The notes beneath the pieces are model-generated. The model searched no databases and was not told the DNA's origin. It worked only from the letters and a program-made list of their open reading frames with translations. Positions 1 through 12,535 of a stretch of DNA of 64,000 nucleotides are shown here, piece by piece. Position 1 is the stretch's first letter, and every line of letters begins with the position of its first letter. The translations under genes were made by a program, and so were the position numbers. This DNA comes from Hanleya hanleyi (Eukaryota > Mollusca > Polyplacophora > Lepidopleurida > Hanleyidae): positions 1 through 64,000 of the forward strand of contig JAVTVY010017302.1 of NCBI GenBank assembly GCA_036873755.1. The letters are read 5' to 3'.

Positions 1-2571
1 ATAGGAATCTGAAATTCCAAATATTTTGTCTTTTCACACCAGTCTATTTCCATTCAAATAATTATGTTACAGTAATCAGAAGAACAAAATCATCACTAAA
101 TTCTGATTTCCTGATTGAATATTGTTCAGAAAATATATAACTCGTTTTGATGAGTTAATTTATTTCTATTTAATTTAGCAAAAACTGATGATGTTGAAAA
201 TCTTATCGCCAGGGGATACTGAAACCTTAAACCAATGGCATATGAAAATGAGGAATTTCCAGACAAGTATTTTCATCATATTATTTCTTGTTGGAAGGCC
301 CAGAGTATGGTCTTTGAAACTTTGTAGATGGTGAAAATATACCTGTGCTTCATTTGTGTTCACCAAAATGTTGATTCTGTTTGGAACTGTTAAAATTACT
401 GGTAAAGACGGAGTTAATGCAGCACTGATGAATATTTTCTGATAACCAGATGATGGAAATATTTGTGTACTTTGTCAATTTTTGATACACAAGATTTCAC
501 GCTACAAGACAAGCTACTTCATATGTGTGTGAATTTTCAGCTTGCTGGGATTGGTTAATTTTAAAATACTGAGACTTCCAAGGGTGATGACCATCCTGCT
601 ATAAACAATGAATGGCCCTCGATATATCATGTGCACTCTGGGGAAATTATCCCATTGCAAGGGGTTATTGATCGATAGTGGTTATTATTTGTGACTGATG
701 GTGGTTATTTGTGACTGAGAGTGGTTATTTGTGACTGATAGTGGTTATTATTTGTGACCGATAGTGGTTATTTGTGACTATAGTGGTTATTTGTGACTGA
801 GAGTTTCTGACTGATAGTGGTTATTTGTGACTCATAGTGGTTATTATTTGTGAATGATAGTGGTTATTTGTGACTGAGAGTTTCTGACTGATAGTGGTTA
901 TTTGTGACTGAGAGTTTCTGACTGATAGTGGTTATTTGTGACTGAGAGTTTGTGACTTATAGTGGTTATTTGTGACTGAGAGTGATTATTTGTGACTGAT
1001 AGTGGTTATTATTTGTGACCGATAGTGGTTATTTGTGACTATAGTGGTTATTATTTGTGACTGATAGTGGTTATTTGTGACTGAGAGTTTGTGACTGATA
1101 GTGGTTATTTGTGACTCATAGTGGTTATTTGTGACTGAGAGTGGTTATTTGTGACTGAGAGTGGTTATTTGTGACTGATAGTGGTTATTATTTGTGACTG
1201 ATAGTGGTTATTGTGACTGAGTGGTTATTTGTGACTGATAGTGGTTATTTGTGACTGATAGTGGTTATTTGTGTTTTTTTTTGTTATTTAGTATTGACAC
1301 CACTAACCAATAGTTGTCAGAGGAGCTGTACCTTAATTTTCAATGAGTGTCTATTAACGCATTCTCCTAATGTCAGAGTTTGTACCAGTCTCCATGGAAT
1401 TTGGAGATTTATCATCTTTTTCAGAAAAGATAATTGGTTAGACGTATTTTGACTGTTGTTCTGAGAAAATCACCTTAAGTTGAGCATTGGTCTGTGACAG
1501 TCAGAATTATATGCTCATATTTCTTCTTTCTTGTTTTCATGTCAAGTAATTTGATTTTTTCTTTGGGTTTTATTTTGTATGGACTTTATTTTACACAACC
1601 ACGATTCCTTTTAGTCATTAATTCATTTCCCATCCTTCACCTGCTCACCTGGTTCTGCCATTAACCAACCCTATTCCCAGCCCTACAAACTGATGACATA
1701 GACATTCTTTTGTTATCCCTTGTAGGGGAGGATAGACCAGGACTAGTATTATGTTTAAGCCACATCTGTCACCATATGAACAATCCACTGTTTTGTCCCA
1801 CACATCTCAGGACTTGTGGAGCACTAAGTAATTGAGATTTATCCATTTGTCTTCATCCATTCTTGTGTTTCCTTCATGTCTCCCTACATGTATAGGGGTT
1901 GCCGCCTATGAAATTAGAAAGACTCCACCCTTAGGTGGTGCCATCCAGGGACCAACTTGAGTTTTCAGACAATAGATTTAGAGAGATACATTCTTTCTAA
2001 ATTTGGTACATGGACACTTTGAGGTGACTTGGAATTCGTCTCACAACACTCATTCATTGGCAGGGATAAATAGTGCCATATCAAATCTCACACATACTTG
2101 TCACCTTATGTCCTGAATGTCAACGGGGGGGATTAGATCAGCATCTTTTATTAAACCATGTAGTTTGGAAAAAATAATTGATAAAATAATCAATAATGCA
2201 GATTTCTATGAAAATGTGAAAATCTGTCTCTAAAGTGTAACCTCTAGGACATCCTGAGTCACAATTACGTCAAATTTATGCAACTTTTGAGATTTTTTTT
2301 CTATCGACATGATCAATTTTCCTATAAATATATTGTAATGAAATTATTGTGTACACTGAACCATTCCAATTTCTAATGAAACACTCATCCCCACTCATGC
2401 TTCTCTGAAATGGATTTAGTTTTATGATTATAGTCTGGCCTGTTTAGTTGTGACAAATTTGATGAAATTTCATGATATTGTTATTGTACTATTTTGTTCT
2501 GTTTATGCATCGCCTGAAAACAGCATTGCTAAGATTTTGCAACTTAATATCAGTTAATATGATATTTTCAG
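1..2571 (+). other. Intron of the Munc18-type gene (partial)
   Basis: This stretch precedes the penultimate exon of the Sec1/Munc18 gene. It is read as its intron because the exon at 2572 opens with an acceptor and one leftover base of a split codon. No further exon was recognised here. Apart from the 20 bp minisatellite at 674-1273 I see only AT-rich unique sequence. Confidence 0.6.
674..1273 (+). repeat. 20 bp minisatellite (about 30 units)
   Basis: Head-to-tail copies of a unit close to GTGACTGATAGTGGTTATTT run for about 600 bp. There are length variants with an extra TATT and shortened units lacking TAGTGG. Variants alternate irregularly, which suggests local expansion of mixed units. 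The array lies in an intron and has no open reading frame of note. Confidence 0.92.
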
Positions 2572-2726
2572 TGTGCGTTACGGTAATTGGCACAAGGACA
2601 AAGGTCAGGCGAGTTACAAGTGTGGTCCTCGCGTCATCATCTTCATCATTGGTGGCATGTCCTTCTCAGAGATGAGGTGCGCCTACGAGGTCACACAGGC
2701 TGTCAGGAATTGGGAGGTCCTCATTG
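2572..2726 (+). CDS. STXBP1: Sec1/Munc18 family protein, penultimate exon
   Basis: This exon encodes 51 residues plus one base of the next codon. It starts after an AG acceptor (2570-2571) and stops at a GTGAGT donor (2727). The translation begins [11 protein letters not shown] and contains [17 protein letters not shown], the conserved C-terminal signature of syntaxin-binding proteins of the Munc18-1/unc-18/Rop type. Family members bind syntaxin and the assembling SNARE complex at the plasma membrane and are needed for synaptic vesicle exocytosis. This segment lies in the last part of the Sec1 fold. The one-base phase matches the next exon exactly. The rest of the gene, roughly 500 residues, lies upstream of the window. 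It could be a Munc18-2/3 paralogue, but an invertebrate neuronal unc-18 gene is most likely. Confidence 0.93.
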
Positions 2727-3454
2727 GTGAGTTTCTCTACCAGTAGATATTGATAGGTGTGCTCTCCTGCTGTAATAATTCAATTACAGGAAGGAAATTT
2801 TCTCAAAATTTGGATGGAATCACTTCGAGGAGTGATTTTAAGGGAAAGAATCCATCATCCTTGAATTCACATTCCTTCTGATGTTATATAGGTAGGTGTT
2901 TAAAATGGCGGCTAAAGTGGCATGAAATGGTGATTACACACCTGAAAGGCAAAACAACATGGATTGTAATATTTTGGCAACAGAAGCTGATTTGTTTATC
3001 ACTTGCTAGAATGAATACTGATAACCATGCCAAGTAATATTTCTTGGTCTCTTGTACAGGGCCGGATTTGTTTAAGGTAATTGGTTGTCTCGCTTTTGAT
3101 CATGGGCCCAGATTCACACTTTATTTAATAGGGGGGTTGCGCATGCATCAAAATCTTCCATCAGGTTGCCCGATGAGTGGCTGGAAAATTTAAGAGGGAG
3201 GGTGATGATGTAAATTCTGAATTTGTGACGAATTGGGTGAAAATCTTTACTGGACTTTGGCAACCTGATATGAATTCTCTGTGAGTCTAAATCATAGTAA
3301 CCATGAAATCTTGCTGTCAGCCTCACTAACATTAATGATAGATATTCTAACGAAGGATGTAATGTTTTCCTTATTAATTTTATAACAGGTAGAAATTTGT
3401 TATGTTTGATTTATCTCCATTAGGCAGACTCATCAAGGAATCACACAACCGTGA

Positions 3455-3720
3455 GTGCCAGGCCTCTCAACTTATAAGTTTACCAAGCGCGAGATTTGAG
3501 TAATCCGCCCGGGATATATGAGCCCCAGAAAAATGTGGCCTTTTTTTTAAAGATCTGACAAGTCCAGGAAATTTACTCCTTTCTCAGCAAACTGGAGCAA
3601 TTGTGAATGATTGTTGGATATTTTAGAAATAATTTTGCGAAAATTCCATCTGTACAAGAGATTTCGAGATAGCTGCTTGGGAGTGTGAGACAAATGCCAA
3701 ATGCTTGAGAGTGGAAAGGC
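3455..3720 (+). repeat. Dispersed repeat, intact copy
   Basis: About 265 bp containing CCTCTCAACTTATAAGTTT, a GAGATTTGAGTAATCCGCCC block, GCAAACTGGAGCAATT and GAGACAAATGCCAAATGC. The same blocks recur in the same order at 61670-61750 (first half) and 63437-63600 (second half). The repeat has no coding potential. Its class is unknown; the order of conserved blocks suggests an old non-autonomous element. Confidence 0.7.
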
Positions 3721-3845
3721 CTGGGTTCCTGGTTTGTCTGAATCAAATCTGACCCTTTTGTGTTGAATTGATCATCAGTATGTGGTATTAGTAGCCAACA
3801 TTGCTTTTGCCAGATTTAATGACCTGTTTCACGTTTCCATTCCAG

Positions 3846-3907
3846 GCTCGACACACATTCTCACCCCAGAGGGCTTGCTGAGCGATCTTCGTGACCTCAG
3901 CAATTGA
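3846..3907 (+). CDS. STXBP1: Sec1/Munc18 family protein, last coding exon
   Basis: After the acceptor TTTCCATTCCAG the first two bases complete the glycine codon left open by the previous exon. The exon then reads STHILTPEGLLSDLRDLSN and a TGA stop. The STHILTP motif directly after EVLIG is what Munc18-1 relatives have at their C terminus, so the protein ends at the usual place. The 1.1 kb intron before it holds one dispersed repeat (3455-3720). The 3' untranslated region follows; the first good polyadenylation signal seen is AATAAA at 4793. Confidence 0.93.
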
Positions 3908-4570
3908 GGTCACAATGCTGCCAACTTAGTGAATCTTTTCTTATACTTTTACATACCAGCTTACAGAGATTCCTGTTTTTGGTTTACATGACCTGTATAT
4001 GATCTAGCAGTAACTGGATACGGAGTAACTGGATACGGAGCTGAAAATGAACGACCTGCAATAGCTCTCAAAGACCTCTCACCTTTTAAGATTTTCATCA
4101 GCTGGTTTATCACGTTTTGTCGCTGTGGTGTTAGGTTAGAAACGAGGACTTAGATTATTTGGTATCCAGACTTTGGTACAAGCCTTACTTCACAAACTTC
4201 CTAATGTGGTGAAAGACTTCAGTATAGCAACAACTTCTTTGATAAGAAATAGTGGCATAGTACAATATATAGTAGAAAATTTTATCCCAAGCAGATTAAA
4301 AATGTCACATGTAACTTAAAATGTTAATATATATATATTGTATCAATACAAAATTGTCGCATGCAAAATGTCATTTCAACAAAATTTGAAGTCTTTATTC
4401 AGATTGCCGACCCAAAGTGGTTGATTTAATATGTTGCATGTATTTCACTTTTTACATTTCAATTCAGAATTGAACAAATAGATGTATACATTCTGAACTT
4501 AGAATGGATGTATGCTTAGAATAGATGTAATGTATTAGGATAGGTTAACATAATTGTTTCATCAGGGTTA

Positions 4571-4733
4571 GGGCTGTTCCACAAAAAAGAACATGGGATG
4601 GGGGAAGGTAATTCAGTTCCATGGTTTATGGGTGGTGGGTAGTTTGCAGTCCACCAACAGTATAGATATGAGGAAAATGGTATATGCATGGTTAGGGTGT
4701 CTTTCCCAATGTACAGTTGTTTGGAACAGGCCC
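4571..4733. mobile_element. Possible PIF/Harbinger-like MITE
   Basis: The ends GGGCTGTTCCA and TGGAACAGGCCC are inverted repeats resembling those of the clearer MITE at 29327-29516. A TTA precedes the left end, but the right flank is TAG, so the target duplication is not intact. The interior is not recognisable. Confidence 0.3.
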
Positions 4734-4792
4734 TAGAAGGCTTACATGTACAGCATATGTCTTTTTTTTTTTTCAAGAAGTTGTTGCAATTC

Positions 4793-4798
4793 AATAAA
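4793..4798 (+). terminator. Candidate polyadenylation signal of the Munc18-type gene
   Basis: This is a canonical AATAAA about 0.9 kb after the stop codon, the first good one on this strand. It is a weak call on its own because the sequence is AT-rich. Confidence 0.3.
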
Positions 4799-6058
4799 AT
4801 TTCATATTTGCTATTGGATTTATCAATTCTTGCATATTGCACCTTGATAAAGTTCTTCGGGTCCATAGGAAAATTGCAGAGATATTACTTTGACACTAAT
4901 CATGTTGCCTCCACAAATTTTCACAGCTCTAAGGTATTTTCATTCATTTTTCTAGCAACATCATGATGGTGTTTTCAGAATGCAGGAAATGTAGGGAAAC
5001 AAAGAAGAAGAATGGAGTTTCTGGGTACAGAGGCATGAAGAAGAGAAGCCACCATGAAAGCCCGCCCAAATTTAGTAATTGGTAAACATGTTGAATGAGG
5101 AAGAAATGGTGATTGGAGGGGGATAGCTCCTGTTATGCTAGGAATGTATTGATTGGTTGAGTGAAAAATGATTGATGATTGGTTGGTTATTGGTCATATG
5201 TCATTTCAGGAGTTGAACGATTGATTGGATTATGAAGGAGTGATAACTTGGTTAAGTATTGATGACATGCCAGATGTGGTAAAAAGTCTGTTAATTGACA
5301 GGTATGATGGAGATTATTGGTCACAAGTCATTTTAGACGAAGGAATGATTGTTGGTTGTTTTTCATTTTAGAAAGGTTCATGAATGGGGTAGTGAGTAAA
5401 ACACTACATAGAGGTAAATAGACTATTGGTTATTCAGCAGGTCACATGGTAGGATGATTGTCATTCGTTGATTACTGGTCATATGTCATTTGTAAAGACT
5501 CGCGTGATTGGTTGAATGGGGGGGCATGTTGATTGGTTAGTCATTGGTCACATGACACATAGTATGACTTGGATGATTGGCTGGATAGGAAGAAAATGGT
5601 GACTGACCTTGAAGGGACTGTTTAGCCATGCTCATCGACTACCTGTGATGCTTGCACCACAAATTTTCTTCTCACGTTTGATCTTTCTCCCATAATATTG
5701 AAATTTCACTTCTAGATGCACTGCTAATATTGCAAATTCCTCTAAGATTTATCCAGAATTAATATTCTAGTTAATAGCACTTAGGTAGACTGTTTTCCAC
5801 CAAGAGTGGCTATAAATTGAAATGTGTTAAATATTGTAACTATACAAATCTTGGGGCACAGATATCATGGAAGGCTGAATGTACAGTGTAGTTCTTGATG
5901 GAACATCTAGAAATATAACTAAATAAGAATTATTTGAATAATTTTTTAATTCTTCAAATTATGTATTAAGATACTTAAAATTATTTCAAGTATACCAATC
6001 TTATGTATTACATGTACATGTATTATGATTCTCATCAAACAGATTCAAATTACAGTCT

Positions 6059-6211
6059 AACCTATTTCTTCTAATTATTCAGACAGCAAAACTCAACTTC
6101 AGGCTACTGTGGAGAGCTGCAAACATTCCACAAATTCCACTAGCTATGTTTACAGTATTTAGACTCAGTTGACAAAGATGGATTTTCAAAGTCTAAAAAT
6201 GCTGTTCGAAA
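6059..6211 (+). repeat. Dispersed repeat, copy 1
   Basis: It begins CCTATTTCTTCTAATTATTC and ends at CTAAAAATGCTGTTCGAAAA. The same beginning and end occur at 45659-45859 in the same orientation, about 80% alike by eye, with a short insertion in the second copy. It has no open frame, and its class is unknown. Confidence 0.65.
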
Positions 6212-7461
6212 AAATAAAGGAAAAAGAGTATATAACTTAAATTGCAATGTGGGACATCTACGATGTTTGATGCATACGTTTCCATGGCAGAATTCCCCAG
6301 GAGGCCATTATCATTGACAGAGCTGTGCATGAGAGTTCATACATGCAGAGAAACCATCCCTAATTTTGACTTGGAGACATCAATATGGAGGAAATCTGAG
6401 TGTGGAATTTAGGTATTTTATATCAGATCAGCCCAACACAGTGTATGTATCTGGTTCAATCTGGAAAGTCAAACTTTCATTGTGTGGATGGGCAAACATG
6501 GTCTTGAATTTAATTGCATGCATCAAATGTGTCCGAATCTTCAAATATTCATAGTTCAATGGGCCGTTAACAAGGAAGTACTAGTTCAAAGAAGTAGCCT
6601 TTGATACTATTGCGATAGCATAAAGTTAATTTTCATTTGACTGTTTATTATATGAATACCTAAATGTGTGCAATACTTCATGATCCCTTGATGGGACTAG
6701 TCTGTGTATAGCCTGTACCTAAATTGTTTATCTATTTTGTACATAGGTTCACATTATGTAATATAAATAGACATGTTATTTGAGCTAAACTCAGTTGGGT
6801 GTTACAGTTGTTTGTTTTTCTGGTTCTGTTTTGCTTATTGTTATCATGTGATGTCACAAACCTGCTGATTTTCTTTGGGACCAAGGAAACATTAGGATAA
6901 TATTTGAGGAAATTGAAGTTCCAAATTTCTATTATCATGTTAATAGCTCTATCTTGATCATGTTTTTGAAACATTTTTTGTTTTTTTTGGGAGGGGGCAT
7001 TTTTATTTTACCGATTTCAGTATAGGAATGAAAAATCTTGAACTGTTCAGTGCTATTCTAACATATGTAAAAATGTTGAGAGAAGTATTCCTTAACAAAA
7101 GGGAGGTAAATCCATTCAAATTTGAGTTTTCCAAATCTAAACTCAATACTAGTAATACAAGAGAATTGAAAAAGGTCACAAGAATGTTTGCTGAATGCCA
7201 CAGGTTTTGGACATGAACTCTCACTATATTGTTCTGTTGTAAACAGAAATCTGCAATATGATGGCAAGAAAGTCTGGTTGAACATATTGAAACAATAAAT
7301 TATTTGGTGTCGAACAAGATGCATATTCATCTTGGTCTAGTGATTTCTTCACTTATGTCATGTGTGTTGATTAATAACACAATATTACCATTGACTGTCT
7401 TGATTTAATTTCTTTGATAGGCATTCAGAAGTCCATGTATATAATGCAAGGGGGGGGCATT

Positions 7462-7572
7462 CAAGTATTACGTACGCAGCGAGAGGGGGAGGGGGTCTTA
7501 AAATCTGGGTTTTTTTCCATATGTATGCTGGGTTAAACTTTGCGTATTATATTTTTGTGTACGTAATACTTG
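7462..7572. mobile_element. Short foldback MITE
   Basis: The inverted ends CAAGTATTACGTACG and ACGTAATACTTG enclose about 80 bp with G-rich runs (GAGAGGGGGAGGGGG). The structure looks like the short Harbinger-type MITEs common in invertebrates. No target duplication could be fixed. Confidence 0.5.
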
Positions 7573-8456
7573 GTCTCAAGACTATTCTATGGATAACATA
7601 GCTCCACAGCAATAAAGAAGTTCTCCATGGAATAGCCTTGAGTTGTCTTGATTTAGCTTGAAAAGGTGAACATTAACAGGCAGTCATAGGATTCACATAA
7701 ATTTAAGAACTGACATTTCAAAAAAACTTTTTTTTCTAGATCAAAACTCAATTATCCTCCTCCTCTGCAAAACTTTCAGCAGAAACAAATTATATATTAT
7801 CGGTATCAACCAAAAATTGCCAGTGTGTAAGTAAATGTTCAAATACTTTGCGTTTAGTTTTGACCCCATGAAATCTTTGTGAAATTCACTGTCCCATTGT
7901 TTATGTACATAATGTCATTCTCAGACCCTGTGTAAAGTTATTAACCACTTGGTTCACAACATTCATTGCACTTGTAGTAAAATGTAGATATTTTATTATC
8001 AGATGATACGATAAGAAGTAACACAAGCATGTTCCTGTAGATTATGTACAATTTAATCTTGATATAATCAATGTGTATATTGTGTGCAAGATTTTAAAAT
8101 CTATGCATTAGCTTTACACTTCATTTCTGTTGGCTTCATCCAGAACGAATACTACTGATAGTGTCTACTAATAAATTCTTGAGTTGTATCATTGATTCTC
8201 TTGTTTTGTTTTTACCCGGCCACCTGTATCAGATAGAGGGTCGTTCTCATATAAAGTCATTCATTTGTCGATCTGCCTATCTGTCCATCTGCTTTCTACA
8301 CAGTATGTGTATTTGCTATTTATCAAGTAAAGGCACTATGGCATACAGGGTGAAAGATAATTGCAAAGGAAACGTCCATGTCAAACAGCTCTATTAGGTT
8401 ATTGAATCCAAACAAAAAATATTTGGAATGTTTTTTGTACATATGAATACGACATA

Positions 8457-8604
8457 GAAGCTGACGTGGAGTTGAAATCATTTTTTGGCTTCATGAACTT
8501 CGAGAGATGCATTTCTTGGAGGAAGAACCAACGCCTTCGTCTGGATAAAATGAGGAAAAGGAATGAATCGAGTGTTGACTTCAGGAGCCTATATCCGTAC
8601 GTCA
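8457..8604 (+). CDS. Candidate internal exon, gene unknown
   Basis: An open stretch (from 8406) encodes a charged peptide including FGFMNFERCISWRKNQRLRL and ends at SLYPYVS. It stops at a strong donor, GTAAGTAAG, at 8605. An AG at 8455-8456 after a T-rich tract could be the acceptor; alternatively the ATG at MNFERC could start a first exon. The codon choice looks coding, but I recognise no family. The next exon-like piece on this strand is at 21454, on the other side of the DIRS composite. Joining the two with this donor reads IEDQKRRMI and a stop in the second exon, not its longest frame. Confidence 0.25.
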
Positions 8605-8744
8605 GTAAGTAAGGCATCTACTCAACTGATTAAGTACCTCGGCCTTCTGTTCAATTACTGAGTACTTCGCGATTGTCCAAGCCATCACATACTATTGTGT
8701 TTATTATGTCCGATGTGGGTTAAAATCCACCCCATAATCCTGGA

Positions 8745-8824
8745 ATTTATTGCCCAAACCTACACCTGCTTTGATTTATGCCTTAACTCCGCCAGGAATA
8801 TACCATACAAACGTTAAAACGGAA
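8745..8824 (+). repeat. Left inverted terminal repeat of DIRS B, outer part
   Basis: These 80 bp pair with the outer part of the right repeat (around 20839-20918). Removing element A joins 8824 to 14463 and recreates the sequence found intact in the right repeat, so the two pieces are one repeat split by insertion. Confidence 0.9.
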
Positions 8825-8839
8825 ATTTGATTCCTAAGT

Positions 8840-9026
8840 CTTAAACCTGCTTTAATTAATACCTTTAATCTCCAATTAAATGCACAACCAAACGTTGAAA
8901 AACGGAAGTCAAAAGAAAAAAGTTAACTCCCCTAGGAGAGTTGTCCGCCCCCAGGAGAGCTCTCCCACTCAATCCAGCGTGGTTACCATAAAGGTCACTG
9001 CAAGCCTTATTCCAATCCTCTTTCTC
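8840..9026 (+). repeat. Left inverted terminal repeat of DIRS A
   Basis: It matches the reverse complement of 14238-14421 almost base for base, from AAACCTGCTTTAATTAAT to CCAATCCTCTTTCTC. It contains nested short palindromes such as CTCCCCTAGGAGAG and a CCATAAAGG that could serve as a weak TATA element. Confidence 0.93.
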
Positions 9027-9162
9027 CTGTTTGCTCGAGCAGTGCACATCTAGGGAAGTGTTCAGAGTCAATTTTACAACATTAGTTGTTGTTGTCTCGC
9101 TGGTATATCCTTTATCAAGTGTTGACTTTGTTGTTTATTCGGAACTTACTTATTGTATGATT

Positions 9163-9715
9163 ATGTCTGAAGTTCCGACTTGTATTCCTTGTCGTACGTG
9201 CGGGCAAAATTTGCCCCCTTTGGACTCTCACACGGCTTGCTTTTCTTGTAAAGTTTTGTGTTATCGTGCGTCCACGTGCGCGGAATGTGTATTATGGGAT
9301 CCGACGGCTTGGAGGAGTTATGCCCAGGCTCGTCGTGTTTTTCTTTTACATGCTTGTGATGACCCGTCTATTTCGGAGATCGACAGACGGGTCTTAGAAA
9401 TTTCTTTGGTCAATGATATGAAGTGTAATGAGGATCTTGACCGAGCTGGTCAAGACCCAGTTTCTCCCGCGTCGGTATGTATTCCATACTATCCTACACG
9501 AAGATAATTCTAGGTTGCTAGACAGTTTGACCCGGTCCGGAGATTCATTGTCTAGGGTCGATCCAAAACCCGTTCCTTTGTTACGCTCAACAAAGACCAG
9601 GTCGGTCTTGCCTGGCCATTCCATTGTCTCCGTCAGACAAAAGAATTCTTTGCCACATGTTATTTCGCCCCTGTCTATCGGTACCACATGTTTCTTCCAA
9701 AAAGAAGAAAGCTAA
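9163..9715 (+). pseudogene. DIRS A ORF1 (gag-like, Cys-rich), frameshifted
   Basis: From the ATG at 9163 the frame runs to a stop at 9507 and continues in another frame to about 9715. Near the start the product has CIPCRTCG, then DSHTACFSC, then CYRASTCAEC, a set of paired cysteines like a zinc-binding module. Element B has the same arrangement (SCRSCG, LDAHTRFAC, CYRNNTC), so this module is a shared feature of the two ORF1 proteins. ORF1 of DIRS elements is assumed to be a Gag-like nucleic-acid-binding protein. The frameshift lies near codon 90-115. I cannot match it to a named domain. Confidence 0.55.
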
Positions 9716-11059
9716 TAAACAACGTCGTGTGTCTATTTGTCCTTTGTCGGTTTAATCGGGACATAGTTTATTTAATTCCGTGCCCGATCTATTTGTTGGG
9801 GCGAATGTTGGACTCGTTTGAGTCGGCCACGTGTTGAGTGTCTTCGGACGTACGTCGCTAAATATTTGGTTTTTGGCGGAGATTTTAAATTCTATTGAAA
9901 TGATCGTCTGACGATGTTTTTCTAAAACTCTTTATGAAATCTCATGTTTAACGATCATTAAAGGGATCACGTGTTGGTTATCGTGAGTATGTAATCCTAT
10001 TACCCACTGTTTATTGTGAAACTGTGCTATGCCTTGATACACAAATTTGTTTTATACATGTGATTTGTTTGTTTCTCACCAAGCTGGTTCCATCTGTATA
10101 CTGTGTTACGCTTATAATTCAGATGGAGTTATGCACTAATTTTAATTTCTTCCCTATGAGAAAATTTTAAAATTTTACTAGCGTGAGTGAGAATGTATTG
10201 GTCCGGCCAAGGATCAAGCCTAATGACACGTAAGTCGTGAAGTCTTCTATGGTTTCTTTCTACCAAGTATGTATTACCGGTACAATCTACTAGAGCATCA
10301 AACTGCTCTTTAGTAATGTTCTTACTGTTCTTCCTCTTCTCGACAAATTTGTTCGTGTTAGGTCATTTCAAATTCTAAATTTTTGAATAACCTCATTTTC
10401 CTGCCGGCGAGAGACTTTAAATGTTTTTCCTCTCTTCGGGAATTTAAAATTCTTTAAGGATTTGTTTTGGTTTCCTGGAAAAATCTTTGTTCTGGATGTC
10501 GGTTGTGTGACTTTTTGGTTATTGATAGTAACATTGTTTTAAATGTTTAATATTCTCTCCATATAAAACTCCAGTACTGAATTTCATGTACAGGAGACAA
10601 ATTACGTCGGGAGAGGGCATAATGTAACCATATTCATTGACACATTATTTCATGTTCACTGACACAAAGATCCATAATCCCATTTATCTCATTGAGCTTA
10701 CATTTGGTGATTAACGCTACAAACATTTAATATGTTCATCTCTACTGCGTTTAAAGAGAAGGAAAATTTATTACAATCGACTTCGGGGTTACTGTTTGCA
10801 ACGCCCTTCTGTTACGTCGTGTACTTTTATAAGTTTGTATCCTGCTCCATTATGAGCATGTATATACATTAAGTTGTTGTGAATGAGGAAATCACTACGT
10901 TGTTTATCTTATACAACGTTTCTCGCATTTTTCACATTACGCTTTCCTATTACACCTTGACGACATGTTCATTACGCCGTCATGTTCTCTCATACACCTG
11001 TGCGTCGTTCTATTACATCGGTTAGACGTTTTCCGGTACGCCATAACGCCGTTTGTCAC

Positions 11060-11230
11060 GTCATTTCTTCATTTGCGAGATGCATATTTTATATCCATTC
11101 ATCGGCACTTCCTTTGATTCTCTATCGTCGGTCGTCGGCGGGAGGGGAAGTCCGTTCGTTTAGCGTCAACCATCCACTGGTATCAATTCCTCTCGGGTTT
11201 TTCGCATTGTGATTTACTTACGTTCGTCGT
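11060..11230 (+). pseudogene. DIRS A reverse transcriptase remnant
   Basis: One frame reads RDAYFISIH followed by a stop and FSIVGRR, the broken counterpart of the D-A-Y-x-x-x-P-I-H-P motif of DIRS reverse transcriptases. The better preserved copy is in element B at 17150-17352. Nothing further downstream is open enough to assign RNase H. Confidence 0.45.
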
Positions 11231-11749
11231 TACTCTACGAAGAGAGTTCTGTTCAGACCTTGTTGTTTCCAGTCTGGAGTTCAGAATTTCAAAATTGTAT
11301 TGGAATCAACAGTATTTGGTCAAATACTGTTATATGGAATAGGTCTTTCGATTATGGTCGTGGATATTCTCTGAGGACGACGGCGGGATTGTGAATGACG
11401 GACTAGTCGCCTTTAATTGAATTCAGCACAGTGTTGTATTAACACAGTACCATGTTGACTTTTACACACAAACATTATGTTGAGATCCGTTTACCTTTGG
11501 ATTGTGCTTAAACAGCACAATGTTTTTGTCGTGTACTTGGGGGACAGTTTTTTCCGACTTTCTCCATCAAGTACTTTATTCCTGTATAGACCGTTACACC
11601 AATGGTTAGACTTTGACATTATGGTTCTGTCATCAACCTTAGGGTTGCTTATTATATGTAGGACCTTACTCGCTACGTTCGTTTTTCGGGTTCGGTCTCT
11701 ACAGCGGATTATTTGTCCTGGTGCCGAGGTCGTGATACCGTTCCCGACT

Positions 11750-12535
11750 CTATTTCCCTCGTAATTGACTTCCTCCTTCACCTTCACCAGGATAGGAAGT
11801 CTCATATTAGCACCATGGAAGGCTATCGTTCTGCTCTGGCTGGGTGTTACGTCTTACTTTTGGTACCAACATTAGCCGTAACGATTATATCTCTGCGCTT
11901 TTTCGCGCCTTCGCATTACAGTCGCGTTGTACTCGCCAACTGTTACCGAAATAGGATATCGGTGTGGTTCTGTGTGCTCTGATTATACCACCTTTTGAAC
12001 CCTTAGAGTCCGCGTCTATAAAAGCTGTGTCTTATAAGACGGCCTTTGTGGCGGCGTTTACTTTGGCGTCCAGAGTGTCTCAACTTCGTACTCCATTCCT
12101 GCGTTGTCAGACTTTGTACATGGCCTCGAGGACGATCTTCTGCTAGATCCTGTTCGAGCCATCCGCCACTATCTTACTCGTACCGATTTCGTTCGCGGCT
12201 TTCGGCTACGGTTATCATGTCCCTTCGCCTGTCAGCAAGGCTTGATATTTAAAAAAGCCGCGTAGTTGAAGAAGACCATAAAATAGTCTTATCAATTGGC
12301 AGAAGGTAGATATACTATTGACGCCCCCACTACTGTCTTCTGCTTCTTCTAATGTGTTTCGTGCCATCGCCACACATGGCCTTTATGGAAGAACTTGTCC
12401 CTCCATGACATTGTCCAGTCTTGTGTCTGGACAGCAAATTCCACGTTCACAAATTTCTATCTGTGTGATATGTCAGTGCAGTCAGATAGTGTGACCACGC
12501 TTGGGCCACTAAGGGCTACCTAGCACGTGGTTAGT
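11750..12535 (+). pseudogene. DIRS A tyrosine recombinase remnant
   Basis: Pieces in shifting frames read TMEGYRSALAG, then PFEPLESAS, then LASRVSQL (the catalytic Arg box), and near the end WPLWKNLSLHDIV and NFYLCDMS (the nucleophile Tyr region). The order is that of the tyrosine recombinase that integrates DIRS circles. Frameshifts and stops disable it. Confidence 0.65.

Larger units (their letters stand above)
3908..8456. other. 3' UTR and intergenic sequence
   Basis: Apart from the small repeats listed separately (4571-4733, 6059-6211, 7462-7572), I see no coding region here. At 5050-5620 there is a loose run of TGATTGGTTG-like words mixed with GGTCACATGTCATTT, probably a degraded minisatellite. 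The rest is AT-rich unique sequence that may include the Munc18 3' untranslated region. Confidence 0.5.
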
